NCBI GenBank assembly: GCA_015501055.1
Contig: JADNYV010000814.1
Coordinates: 1 to 15,017, forward strand
Direction of reading: 5' to 3'
Length of the DNA stretch: 15,017 nucleotides
Source of the DNA: Mucidula mucida
Lineage: Eukaryota > Basidiomycota > Agaricomycetes > Agaricales > Physalacriaceae
Positions within the stretch are counted from its first letter, which is position 1. Every line of letters starts with the position of its first letter. The notes beneath the pieces are model-generated. The model searched no databases and was not told the DNA's origin. It saw only the letters and a program-made list of their open reading frames with translations. Shown piece after piece: positions 1-6,771 of the stretch. The translations under genes were made by a program, and so were the position numbers.

Positions 1-345
1 GCTGCGATCCTCGGGTATGGCCAGCCTGACTTTGAAGTTCAGCCTCCTGGGGCGCCGACGCCTGAGCAGCGGATTGCGTGGACGATGCTTACAGAACCGG
101 CGTACCGAGAGGCCTGCGAAAATGAGGGTGTCGTGGTGGATTGGGAGGCTGTTAGGAGGATTGCTGAAGAAGTAAAAAAGGACCACGGCCTACTGCGCGT
201 TCGAAGGGTGAAGTGGACACTGGATTACCCGTACTACGGAGCAAGCTTAACGAAACTGTATGTGCGTTATAAAAGCAGTTCCTATCTTATCATCTTCGCC
301 GCCTTTAGCTCTACAAAATTGCCCAGCATTTGTTATCTTCGTTGA
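1..345 (+). CDS. 3' end of an unrecognised protein-coding gene (partial)
   Basis: Frame 1 is open from the first base of the window to a TGA at 343-345, so this is the end of a gene that begins outside. The visible protein has a proline-rich start (QPPGAPTPEQR), then a charged helical stretch containing WEAVRRIAEEVKK, then an aromatic run (LDYPYYG). I do not recognise the family. A possible intron lies at 258-308 (51 nt, GTATGTGC to TTTAG). Its length is a multiple of three, so the frame and the stop are the same whether or not it is spliced; splicing would join TKL to STKLPS. The next gene (zinc-finger gene A) starts in the same direction with its promoter about 65 nt downstream. Confidence is good that this is coding and low for any function. 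Confidence 0.6.
   Translation, partial: AAILGYGQPDFEVQPPGAPTPEQRIAWTMLTEPAYREACENEGVVVDWEAVRRIAEEVKKDHGLLRVRRVKWTLDYPYYGASLTKLYVRYKSSSYLIIFAAFSSTKLPSICYLR
258..308 (+). other. Possible phase-neutral intron in the upstream gene
   Basis: GTATGTGCG at the 5' side and CCTTTAG at the 3' side give a 51-nt intron, matching the size of the other introns in this window. It contains no in-frame stop and is divisible by three, so retention would add 17 residues without a frameshift. The sequence alone cannot tell which form is real. Confidence 0.4.
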
Positions 346-408
346 GTAGCTTGAGGGGCCACAGTCTCAAGGCCTATTCTAATCATCTCCGATTCAGAAG
401 CGGGCCGG

Positions 409-470
409 TAGGAGATGAACTTCTTTATGTCGGCTGACACTGCCGTAACTGTATGGCATCCAACGTGTCA
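409..470 (+). promoter_or_regulatory. Conserved promoter block of zinc-finger gene A
   Basis: This block is shared almost base for base with the upstream region of gene B (reverse strand, around 6711-6771) and more loosely with gene C (9629-9692). Shared parts, in order: GGAGATGAACTTCTT (B: GGAGAAGAACTTCTT), the inverted repeat CGGCTGACACTGCCG at 431-445, TAACT, TATGGCA, and CAACGTGTC at 461-469. CGG and CCG half-sites separated by nine bases are the kind of site bound by Zn(II)2Cys6 factors; that link is an inference. The block ends about 110 nt before the first ATG of the gene. Confidence 0.6.
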
Positions 471-536
471 AGACGGACAATGTTACCTCCGTATCTTCGT
501 ATGCGACTATCATCAACGATATCAGTCGTCCAGTGG

Positions 537-579
537 GTAAGGCTTGCGTTGAACCAGAAACTGTGCTAATCTTCTACAG
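537..579 (+). other. Leader intron of zinc-finger gene A
   Basis: GTAAGG at 537, a good branch site (GCTAAT, 565-570) and CTACAG at 574-579 define a short intron; a start at 533 (GTGGGTAAG) is the alternative. It ends one base before the ancestral ATG at 581. Genes B and C have an intron at the matching position, which supports it being real. Confidence 0.6.
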
Positions 580-580
580 G

Positions 581-705
581 ATGAATCAATGGCAATGCTT
601 ACTGCGACCTCGTCGTGCACGTCAACAATAAAAATGGCCATATTTCCGGTAAACGACATCGCAGAGCCTTAGCTCCCTACATCGCCTACCGGCTCGAATT
701 TGTGG
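581..705 (+). pseudogene. Broken first zinc finger of gene A
   Basis: ATG at 581 begins MNQWQC, matching gene B's MDEWQC, but the frame stops at TAA 629-631 after 16 codons. Aligned with gene B, two bases are missing between the two cysteine codons of finger 1 (four bases where six are expected, about 599-602). The rest of the finger (CDLVVHVNNK, then HISGKRH) continues in frame 3. A second two-base loss between 667 and 703 moves the reading into frame 1, where the intact array begins. Frame 1 itself has a TAG at 670-672. I found no GT..AG pair that restores the frame. The finger lost its first part, and the protein probably now starts at ATG 706. Confidence 0.65.
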
Positions 706-1884
706 ATGTGCAGCGTCTGTGGTGTGACAATATTTCGTACCGAAAAGGCCAGCCATATCGCCAAGCATCTAGCCCTTGCACAAGACACGAGCTCAAATCA
801 ATGGGCGTGCGACGTGTGCAGCTTGGTGATGTCTGTTGAAGATAAGGACAGTCATCTCGCCGGAGCTAAGCATCGATCCGCGCCTACGCCATCCACAGAC
901 GAACCGCCATCGGATGCCTGGACTTTGTGGAAGTGCAGCGTCTGCGGCTTGGCGATGGCTGTTACCGACAAAGACAGCCACATCGCCACGCATGCAGGCG
1001 CTGCCGTCACAAACTCGACTCGATGTATGTGCGATGTCTGCGGCTTGGCGATGGCCGTTGCCGACAAAGACAGGCACATTGCCACGCATATAGCATCCAC
1101 GAACTGGAATCGATGGACGTGCGACGTCTGTAGCTTGACGATGGCTGTGAACAATAAGGGCAGTCATCTCGCTGGAGCCAAGCATCGCGCCGCCGTTGCC
1201 GTTGCCACGCGTCCGGTAGCCACGAGCTCCACTCAATGGACGTGCGACATCTGTAGCTTGACGATGACTGCGAACAAAAAGGACACCCATCTCGTTGGAG
1301 CCCGGCATCGCATCTTCCTCGCCACTCAATCGAGAACAAAGCAATGGACGTGCGACGTCTGTAGCTCGACGATGGATGTGAAGAATAAGGACAGCCATCT
1401 CTCTGGCGCCAAGCATCGCGCTGCCGTCGCCTCTCCCGGACTTCCACCTGGGTGGTGGGAATGCGAGACGTGCGACCGGGCGCCGATGCAGGCGCAGAAT
1501 AAGGAGGCGCATTTGAAGAGTAAGGGGCACCGGGCGAGCGCGGGTGCAGGTGCAGGTGCAGGGGTGAAGACGAAGCGGTGGTATGTGTGCACGGTATGCG
1601 TTAAGGCTGTTTTGCGGGACGAGATGGCGGGTCATAATGCGAGTCATGCGAAGGGGAAGTATAGGAGAGGCGGCGGCGGTGGGAGCAGTGATGAGGGCGG
1701 CGGTGGTGGGAGCAGCGATTCCGATTCCGATTACGATTATGATGAGGATGAGTATGACTCGGAGTATGAGGATGGGCTTTCTATTTTGCGCGATATTGAT
1801 ACGCAGTGGGGGATGATACCGGGTGGGGGCGCGTATAAGGAGAGTAACTTTTATTACGGACCTGGTTTGCATGATTACTATTAG
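706..1884 (+). CDS. Zinc-finger gene A: nine-finger array with acidic Gly/Ser tail
   Basis: The 392-residue frame from ATG 706 (the open frame itself reaches back to 673) carries nine CCHH fingers. Spacing is C-x2-C-x11-H-x5-H, or H-x3-H in the first, third, fourth and last; the finger beginning ECETC has x12. Most start W-x-C-D-V-C and contain KDSHLAGAKHR-like helices, so they resemble the U1/matrin (ZnF_U1, JAZ) class of RNA- or dsRNA-binding fingers. After the array come an (Ala-Gly)n linker, a last finger with M-x-x-H-x3-H, two GGGGGSSD runs, a Ser/Asp/Tyr/Glu acidic stretch, and the tail GLSILRDID ... FYYGPGLHDYY shared with gene B. The start at 706 is chosen because the upstream first finger is frameshifted. 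The long arrays of near-identical helices suggest repeated internal duplication. A nuclear nucleic-acid-binding role is inferred; no partner or pathway is visible. The gene may be partly degenerate at its 5' end. Confidence 0.7.
   Translation: MCSVCGVTIFRTEKASHIAKHLALAQDTSSNQWACDVCSLVMSVEDKDSHLAGAKHRSAPTPSTDEPPSDAWTLWKCSVCGLAMAVTDKDSHIATHAGAAVTNSTRCMCDVCGLAMAVADKDRHIATHIASTNWNRWTCDVCSLTMAVNNKGSHLAGAKHRAAVAVATRPVATSSTQWTCDICSLTMTANKKDTHLVGARHRIFLATQSRTKQWTCDVCSSTMDVKNKDSHLSGAKHRAAVASPGLPPGWWECETCDRAPMQAQNKEAHLKSKGHRASAGAGAGAGVKTKRWYVCTVCVKAVLRDEMAGHNASHAKGKYRRGGGGGSSDEGGGGGSSDSDSDYDYDEDEYDSEYEDGLSILRDIDTQWGMIPGGGAYKESNFYYGPGLHDYY
1543..1560 (+). repeat. (GGTGCA)3 microsatellite coding for Ala-Gly repeats
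   Basis: Three exact copies of GGTGCA encode an alternating Ala-Gly linker between the eighth and ninth fingers of gene A. Gene B has only TGAKTKRW at the same place, so the linker was expanded in gene A. Confidence 0.7.
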
Positions 1885-2032
1885 TAGGGTGGCAGACGGT
1901 TTGAAAAATGTCTATGTTGCTCGTATGATAGTATGTTCTTGTTCACCCCGAATTCTTTTCAGCGCGTCAACCTTGCTCTCGGTGGCTGTCTTATTGCGCT
2001 AGGCTCATCCTAGATAGGGATAGGCCTCTAGG

Positions 2033-2041
2033 CATAAAAAG
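2033..2041 (+). promoter_or_regulatory. TATA-like box of the BTB gene
   Basis: CATAAAAAG lies 80 nt before the ATG at 2121 in an otherwise gene-free gap (1885-2120). It is the only clear TATA-like element in that gap. The rest of the gap holds the 3' flank of gene A and nothing else I can name. Confidence 0.4.
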
Positions 2042-2120
2042 GAAGGTTCTCGTAATAGGTCCTAGAAGAAGAATAAACATCATTCCTGATCGGGTCAATC
2101 GTCCTTGTCCTTTCGCTTCG

Positions 2121-3065
2121 ATGTCCTCCCAATTGATTTTCACCGACGCATCCTCGAACCACGATTTCATTCTCGATGCGTCAGATGGAGTGCGACTCTA
2201 CGTCCTGAAATCATTCTTATCTTATTCATCTGACTTCTTCAAAAATCTGTTCATGGACAGCACGCCAGAACAGTATGGGGAGATTGGCAGTTCACCCGTC
2301 CCCATCTTGAAGATAGCAGAGCGCGGCTGTACTATGCTTACCATCGTACCATTCTGCTACCCGGGAACCCCTCCTCCTCCGAACAGTTTTGACGGGCTGG
2401 TAGACACACTCCTCACCATTCGAAAGTACCTCATGCAGGATATCGAAACGCGGTTTGAGGCGGCGCTGCTTGCTTCACAACTTACGACCAATGAACCTCT
2501 CAGAATTTTCGCTATCGCGATACACTGTAAATGGGAAGGTCTCGCAAGAGGTGCTGCGAAACAGGCTCTACGCCTGCCTCTCAGAGACGAATTACCCTTT
2601 GTCCCGGAGCTCACGCTGATCCCCGCCTCTGCTTACCACCGTCTTCTCCAATATCACTCGGCGTGCAGCAAAGTGGCTGTCGACACTCTCAATCCGCCGA
2701 CGTTTCTCTACCTCATTGGGGGTCGGCCTAGCAACCCCTCGACTTGCTCAGCTTGTGAAGAGCGGCTGGTTCGACAAACTGTCGTGCTTCCAAATGGCTC
2801 AAGCGGCGATGCTCATGGTCACCAGTGGAATTTTACATACGCGGAAGCACTCCGAGAACAGGTTTGGAGGACACCTGGACGGGTACGTCTTGAGGAGAGC
2901 AGTGGATTGGACAACGTCATGGAAGCCGCGACGAAATGTCCTCTTCAGCGCTATAGCGTTGTGATCAATAGAATCGAGGCAGTTGTCGATATTCTAGAAC
3001 GATTAATCGAGCAAGTGTGTGGCGCAAATGACAATTTGATCGTCGATACTAATACAATTGCTTAG
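2121..3065 (+). CDS. BTB/POZ domain protein
   Basis: A single-exon frame of 314 residues. Residues about 12-110 look like a BTB/POZ fold: a short strand with D-F-I-L-D, the D-G-V-R-L-Y-V-L-K-S-F-L helix start, S-S-D-F-F-K-N-L-F, PVPILKIAE, then FCYPGTPPPP and an RKYLM helix. Mushrooms carry many such proteins with this FCYP and helical follow-up. The C-terminal half (HxxCSKVAVDTL, TCSACEERL, HQWNFTYAEAL) has the cysteines and tryptophan typical of the group but no named domain. BTB domains mediate dimerisation and often recruit substrates to cullin-3 ligases; whether this one does cannot be seen. The peptidase gene follows 178 nt downstream on the same strand; nothing suggests a joint function. 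Confidence 0.8.
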   Translation: MSSQLIFTDASSNHDFILDASDGVRLYVLKSFLSYSSDFFKNLFMDSTPEQYGEIGSSPVPILKIAERGCTMLTIVPFCYPGTPPPPNSFDGLVDTLLTIRKYLMQDIETRFEAALLASQLTTNEPLRIFAIAIHCKWEGLARGAAKQALRLPLRDELPFVPELTLIPASAYHRLLQYHSACSKVAVDTLNPPTFLYLIGGRPSNPSTCSACEERLVRQTVVLPNGSSGDAHGHQWNFTYAEALREQVWRTPGRVRLEESSGLDNVMEAATKCPLQRYSVVINRIEAVVDILERLIEQVCGANDNLIVDTNTIA

Positions 3066-3180
3066 GTGTCCTTAACTATTGATGACTAGTAGATATGGAT
3101 CAATTCATTCAGGTAATCAAAATTTGAAGGAGCAAGAATGAAAATCTTTTGACTAGCGCCCAAAAGCCACGCGCCAATTG

Positions 3181-3218
3181 CCGCCGGCAGACGGCGGTGA
3201 CTGTTAAGACGCCGGCAG
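3181..3218 (+). repeat. CCGCCG inverted repeat and GCCGGCAG direct repeats
   Basis: CCGCCG (3181-3186) and CGGCGG (3192-3197) form a perfect six-base stem around GCAGA. GCCGGCAG also occurs twice, at 3183-3190 and 3211-3218. The cluster is 25-60 nt before the putative start of the peptidase gene, so it may be a control site or a leftover from the event that removed that gene's N-terminus. Confidence 0.4.
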
Positions 3219-3243
3219 TACGCCCTTCCCTCTACCTCTAATT

Positions 3244-4978
3244 ATGATGCACGACGGTCAACGATGTACGCTAATTGCGCTTGCATATGCGATGAGCGCT
3301 GATTCGCACTCTCACGGTAAGTGTTATAGCGATTGGTGTTCTATGTCTACTCAACAACGGCTTAGCCCCGCAGCAAAGTGCTTTTCATCTGAGCAGGAAG
3401 AGATGCTTTTCAACGCCAACACCATTGTGGAACAGGGCGTGACGGTGCCGTCTATCCAGAACATCTCTTTAGAGTCGCTCAAGCATGACCTTATCGGGCA
3501 GAACAGGATGTTTATGGTGCTGAAGAAGAGTCAAGCCGAGTTATGTGCGGAAAGATTGGGCGATGAGCTCAGGTATATGGGCACCGCCAATGTCGTCAGA
3601 GATATGGATTTTATGAGCGAGATTCTCGATGGGCGGGGCGCCAAGATGTAAGCATCGTCTTGCAGTATTTCTATTTTCTATTAACGTCGACATAGAAACT
3701 ACTGGGGAGGATCATACGGTTCCATCTTGGGCGCATATCTCGTCAACATGTAAGGCCTTGAATGCTCGCCGTGTCGCCTTTCATTTATGCATGTTTTAGG
3801 CTTCCGGAGCGTATCGGGTACTCGGTCATTGACGGTATAGCTGATCCTGTGAACTGGTCCAGTACGTCGCGTCTGCTGATTTTTTTCCAATTCTGATCGT
3901 CGTAGGTGAACCATCGCACAAATGGCCAGCAAATTGGCTCTCTTCAACAGAGAAGACTTACCAGATGTATCTCAAGGATTGCTCAAAAGTAAGGATCAGC
4001 TGTTGTCTTATAGCAATCTAACCCAGTTATCCAGGCAGGTCCCAAACTATGTCCTCTTGCGCAATATCGCGGCGAACCGCCCGAATACATGATGCAAAGC
4101 TTTGAAGACTTTTTCGACCGTCTTGCCCTATCCCCACTATCAACACCCTACGCGACTCGGCCGTCCTTCCTCACATCCGGCGCAGCTCGCGGTCTGCTTC
4201 TCATGTACCTCGAACGCCCTGCCCAGTGGTCACTCAGCGCACTCGCCTTTTCCCAAGCCATGGCGGGTAACGGTACCCTCCTCGCCAACGCCATGCTCGC
4301 GCGTCGTGCGAGTACACAGCGCTTAGCTGTGGCGTGTGCGGATTCTCCGCCTTTGCCTCCCCCGACGGCTGAGGACCTTGCGGAGGAGCAGATGCGGACG
4401 ATACAAGAGGTGTCGGAGCATTTTGGGGCGAGCGTTGGGCTGGGGGAGCCGGATGGGGGGTGTGGGTACTGGTATACGCGGGAGAATGGCGTGCCGGAGA
4501 GGTTTACGGGACCGTGGAACGCGAGTAACTTGGAGATTCCGATGTTGATTGTTAGTAATACGCATGATCCGTATGTGCTTTTCCTTTTCGTTTTTGGTGG
4601 ACCTGGCTGATGGTTATGAAGGATTACTCCGATTTCCAGTGGACTGTTGATCAATTCGTTGATGCCCAAGTCGTCGGTGTTGCTCATACAGGACGGACCT
4701 GGGGTATGTCGTCTATTTATCTCGTTGTATATGACTCAAAGGCTCATGGAACGTAGCACTGCTCTGTGGCCATGCAGTCGTTGTGTACGATGAAGACTGT
4801 TCGGAATTACTTTGCTGGGATTTTGCCTGAGAATGGGACGGTTTGTGCGGTTGATAATCCAACGTTTCCTGATCCTGATGAGGAGATGAAGGGGATGCAG
4901 ATTGGTGATGAGGATAGAAGGCTGGTTGAAGCTGGGAGGAGGATGGAGGAGGTTCTTTTCCAGGCTCGGGGGTGGTAG
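3244..4978 (+). CDS. TAP-like alpha/beta hydrolase (peptidase S33 type), N-terminally truncated
   Basis: Exons 3244-3647, 3696-3749, 3800-3861, 3906-3988, 4035-4570, 4622-4703 and 4757-4978 join in frame to 480 residues; all six introns have GT..AG ends and are 44-53 nt. An optional in-frame intron at 3317-3373 (57 nt) would give 461. The catalytic triad is visible (unspliced numbering): nucleophile Ser141 in YWGGSYGS, Asp379 in NTHDP followed by ITP, and His408 in GPGHCS. These belong to tripeptidyl-aminopeptidase-like hydrolases with the TAP-like C-terminal domain, often secreted and releasing peptides or acting on small esters. Family members are usually 550-600 residues and carry an NPGGPG oxyanion-side motif and a D-P-R-G motif before the nucleophile; neither is here nor in the 178 nt upstream. 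The start MMHDGQRC with a short hydrophobic stretch could be a weak signal peptide. Every remaining splice site and the triad are intact, so the loss is recent or the short form is used. Activity is doubtful. Confidence 0.75.
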
Positions 4979-5285
4979 GATTGCGTACTGGCTGTATGAT
5001 AAGTGCGTACTGGATGTATGATATGAAGGCAAGGGCAAGTGCAACATCAACAGCGCGTAGTGCATCCATAATGTATACAGCGTTTCTTGTAGTAAGTGAG
5101 CTCAGTAGGAGACTTTTTTGTGGAAGTAGAGTATGTTCGTCTACACCCTACCTCACATATGCTTACCTCCGGACTAGTAACGAGAAGCGCCTACACAGAG
5201 GGTCCAGGACCAAAGAGACCTGCTGTTTTATCTCTTCGAACCAAAGATACACAGTGAAGTTACGACAAAATGGCTCCCTTACGAG
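4979..5285. other. Gap between convergent genes with a 22-nt-period repeat
   Basis: This 307-nt gap separates the 3' ends of the peptidase gene and gene B. It contains a near-perfect direct repeat (GCGTACTGG.TGTATGATA at 4983-5001 and 5005-5023, one mismatch, period 22 nt). No gene, RNA or terminator is evident in the rest. Confidence 0.5.
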
Positions 5286-5825
5286 TCAATAGTAATCCCG
5301 CAATCGAGGTCCGTAATAGAAATTACTCGCCATGCCCCACGGCGTGTCAATATCGCGCAGGATGGAGAGACCTTCTTCCTCCGAGTCATCATCACCATCG
5401 TAGTAACCCTGATGCCCAGAATCACTGCTCCCACCGTCACCGTCACTGCTCCAACAGTCCCCTTTGCTGCTCCCGCCGCCGTCGTCGCCCCCGGGCCTCC
5501 TTCTAGACTTCTCCCCACGTCGACCCATCGCGCGGCTCTCATCGTGACCCCTCATCTGGTCCCGCAGCACAGCCTTGGCGCACATCGCGTAGCCGCCCCG
5601 TCTCGTTTTCCCCCTCTTCAAATCGACGTTGCGCAAGAGCGAAAGACCCACATCCTCCAAATCGGCATCATCTTCGAAATCGCTGCTGCTCGCACCGTCC
5701 CCGTCCTTATCACTACTGCCATCTCCGCCACCACCACCAGACTGCCCTTGTGCATGGCTCGCACCATGGACCGCCATCTGGTCCTGCGGAACAGCCTTGA
5801 CGCAAAGCGTGCAGATGAACCAACG
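5286..5825 (-). repeat. Duplicated C-terminal module in gene B
   Basis: On the minus strand the unit 'M-x-x-H finger + Gly/Ser/Asp-rich linker + GLS-I/L-LR-N/D-I/V-D' occurs twice, at about 5825-5597 and 5596-5286. Copy one keeps a full finger (CTLC ... H-x3-H). Copy two has MCAKAV with one cysteine and HDESR in place of H-x3-H. Gene A has a single copy, so the duplication happened in gene B. Confidence 0.6.
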
Positions 5826-6608
5826 TTTCGTTTTCGCTCCCGTGCTCGTTCGGTGCTTTTTACTCCTCAGATGGGCGTCCTTGTTTTGCACCTGCATCGG
5901 AGCGCGGTCGCACGTTCCGCATTCCCACCAGCCAGGTGGAAGTGCGAGAACCTCGCGATGCTGAGCTCCGGAGAGATGACTGTCCTTATTGTTCACATCC
6001 AGCGCCAAGCCGCAGACATCGCACTTCCATGCAGTCGAGTTTGTGGCGGTGGCGACGCCGGCGCGATGCTTGACTCCAGCGAGATGGCTGTCCCTATTGT
6101 TCACCTCCATCGTCAAGCCGCAGACGTCGCACGTCCATCGATTTGAGCTTGTGGCTTGTGCAATGACCGGATGCGTAGCGACGGCGGCGCGATGCTTGAC
6201 TCCAGCGAGATGGCTGTCCCTATTGTTCACCTCCATCGTCAAGCCGCAGACGTCGCACGTCCATCGATTTGAGCTTGTGGCTTGTGCAATGACCGGATGC
6301 GTAGCGACGGCGGCGCGATGCTTGGCTCCAGCGAGATGGCTGTCCCTATTATTTCCAGCGATCGTCAAGCTACAGACGTCGCACCTCCACGACTTTGTAG
6401 TCTGGGCAGCGCCTGAATGCCTGGCGATATGGCTGTCTTTATCGTTGATAGGTATCGCCACGACGCAGTCAATGCACATCCACAAAAACTCGGTACTACT
6501 CGATGTGGGCGCTATGAGACGTCTGCGATGACGTTTCCCGTTTATATGGCCAGTTTTATTTTTGATATGCAGGACGAGGTCGCAGGTCGTGCATTGCCAT
6601 TCGTCCAT
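5286..6608 (-). CDS. Zinc-finger gene B: eight-finger protein with duplicated C-terminal module
   Basis: An uninterrupted 440-residue frame starting at ATG 6606-6608, directly after a leader intron. Eight complete CCHH fingers lie at about residues 6-27, 45-64, 76-97, 118-139, 160-181, 196-217, 230-252 and 266-285, mostly C-x2-C-x11-H-x5-H, with H-x3-H in the second and eighth. Fingers four and five are identical because of a 126-bp tandem duplication. After the array there are Gly/Ser/Asp-rich stretches and GLSLLRNVD, then a second, decayed copy of the last finger (MCAKAVLRDQM, missing its first cysteine and final histidine), another acidic region and the tail GLSILRDIDTPWGM ... FYYGPRLRDYY. 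That tail is shared with gene A. The fingers are of U1/matrin type, suggesting RNA or dsRNA/DNA binding; function is otherwise unknown. It is the best-preserved member of the local family and is inverted relative to gene A. Confidence 0.8.
   Translation of the reverse strand: MDEWQCTTCDLVLHIKNKTGHINGKRHRRRLIAPTSSSTEFLWMCIDCVVAIPINDKDSHIARHSGAAQTTKSWRCDVCSLTIAGNNRDSHLAGAKHRAAVATHPVIAQATSSNRWTCDVCGLTMEVNNRDSHLAGVKHRAAVATHPVIAQATSSNRWTCDVCGLTMEVNNRDSHLAGVKHRAGVATATNSTAWKCDVCGLALDVNNKDSHLSGAQHREVLALPPGWWECGTCDRAPMQVQNKDAHLRSKKHRTSTGAKTKRWFICTLCVKAVPQDQMAVHGASHAQGQSGGGGGDGSSDKDGDGASSSDFEDDADLEDVGLSLLRNVDLKRGKTRRGGYAMCAKAVLRDQMRGHDESRAMGRRGEKSRRRPGGDDGGGSSKGDCWSSDGDGGSSDSGHQGYYDGDDDSEEEGLSILRDIDTPWGMASNFYYGPRLRDYY
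6061..6312 (-). repeat. Perfect 126-bp tandem repeat encoding one finger plus linker
   Basis: Positions 6061-6186 and 6187-6312 read as identical, 126 of 126 bases, each beginning GCGCGATGCTTGACTCC on the plus strand. The unit is 42 codons: one finger (TCDVCGLTMEV ... KHR) plus the linker VATHPVIAQATSS. A third, diverged copy begins at 6313. Exact identity points to a recent duplication or gene conversion of a whole finger. Confidence 0.85.
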
Positions 6609-6657
6609 CTTGTTAGAGGGTTAGAACACTGTCTGGTCGAAGGCGACATTTACTTAC
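6609..6657 (-). other. Leader intron of zinc-finger gene B
   Basis: Read on the minus strand the intron starts GTAAGTAAATG, has two branch-like sites (TTCTAACCC and TCTAACAAG) and ends CAAG immediately before ATG. It is 49 nt. The upstream exon holds no ATG, so it is a 5'-UTR intron. Confidence 0.65.
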
Positions 6658-6710
6658 CGGAAGACTAGGATATGGAAGTGATAGTAAAAGGCGAGGGAGG
6701 ATGCGTGGTG

Positions 6711-6771
6711 GACACGTTGAGTGCCATAGAGTTCCGGCAGTGTCAGCCGATGATGAAGAAGTTCTTCTCCT
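6711..6771 (-). promoter_or_regulatory. Conserved promoter block of zinc-finger gene B
   Basis: On the minus strand: GGAGAAGAACTTCTTCATC, then CGGCTGACACTGCCG (plus coordinates 6735-6749), GAACT, TATGGCA and CAACGTGTC (6711-6719). The inverted repeat is identical to that of gene A and differs by two bases in gene C. The block is about 105-165 nt before the start codon. Confidence 0.6.

Noticed and set aside
480..672. The leader ORF of gene A as a genuine N-terminal exon
   Set aside because: After splicing it reads the first finger in the wrong frame and hits TAG at 670-672; genes B and C show that the finger frame is the ancestral one.
793..1872. A 359-codon open frame on the minus strand opposite gene A
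   Set aside because: It lies exactly antisense to the finger array. Its Arg/Leu/His-rich repeats are the reverse reading of the repeated finger codons, and gene B shows the same kind of shadow on its other strand.
3244..3651. The frame 3244-3651 as a separate small gene ending at TAA
   Set aside because: The TAA lies within a GTAAGC splice donor; splicing at 3648-3695 leads straight into the catalytic YWGGSYGS motif.
5225..5250. TTCGAACC (5235-5242), resembling a tRNA T-loop on the minus strand
   Set aside because: No acceptor stem, D-arm or anticodon arm can be drawn around it.
5412..6146. A 244-codon plus-strand frame over gene B
   Set aside because: Shadow of the gene B fingers with no domain, promoter or splice support.
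6061..6400. Regularly spaced repeats that could suggest a CRISPR array
   Set aside because: The repeats are coding, their period is 126 bp with no unique spacers, and they translate to zinc fingers; the genome is fungal.
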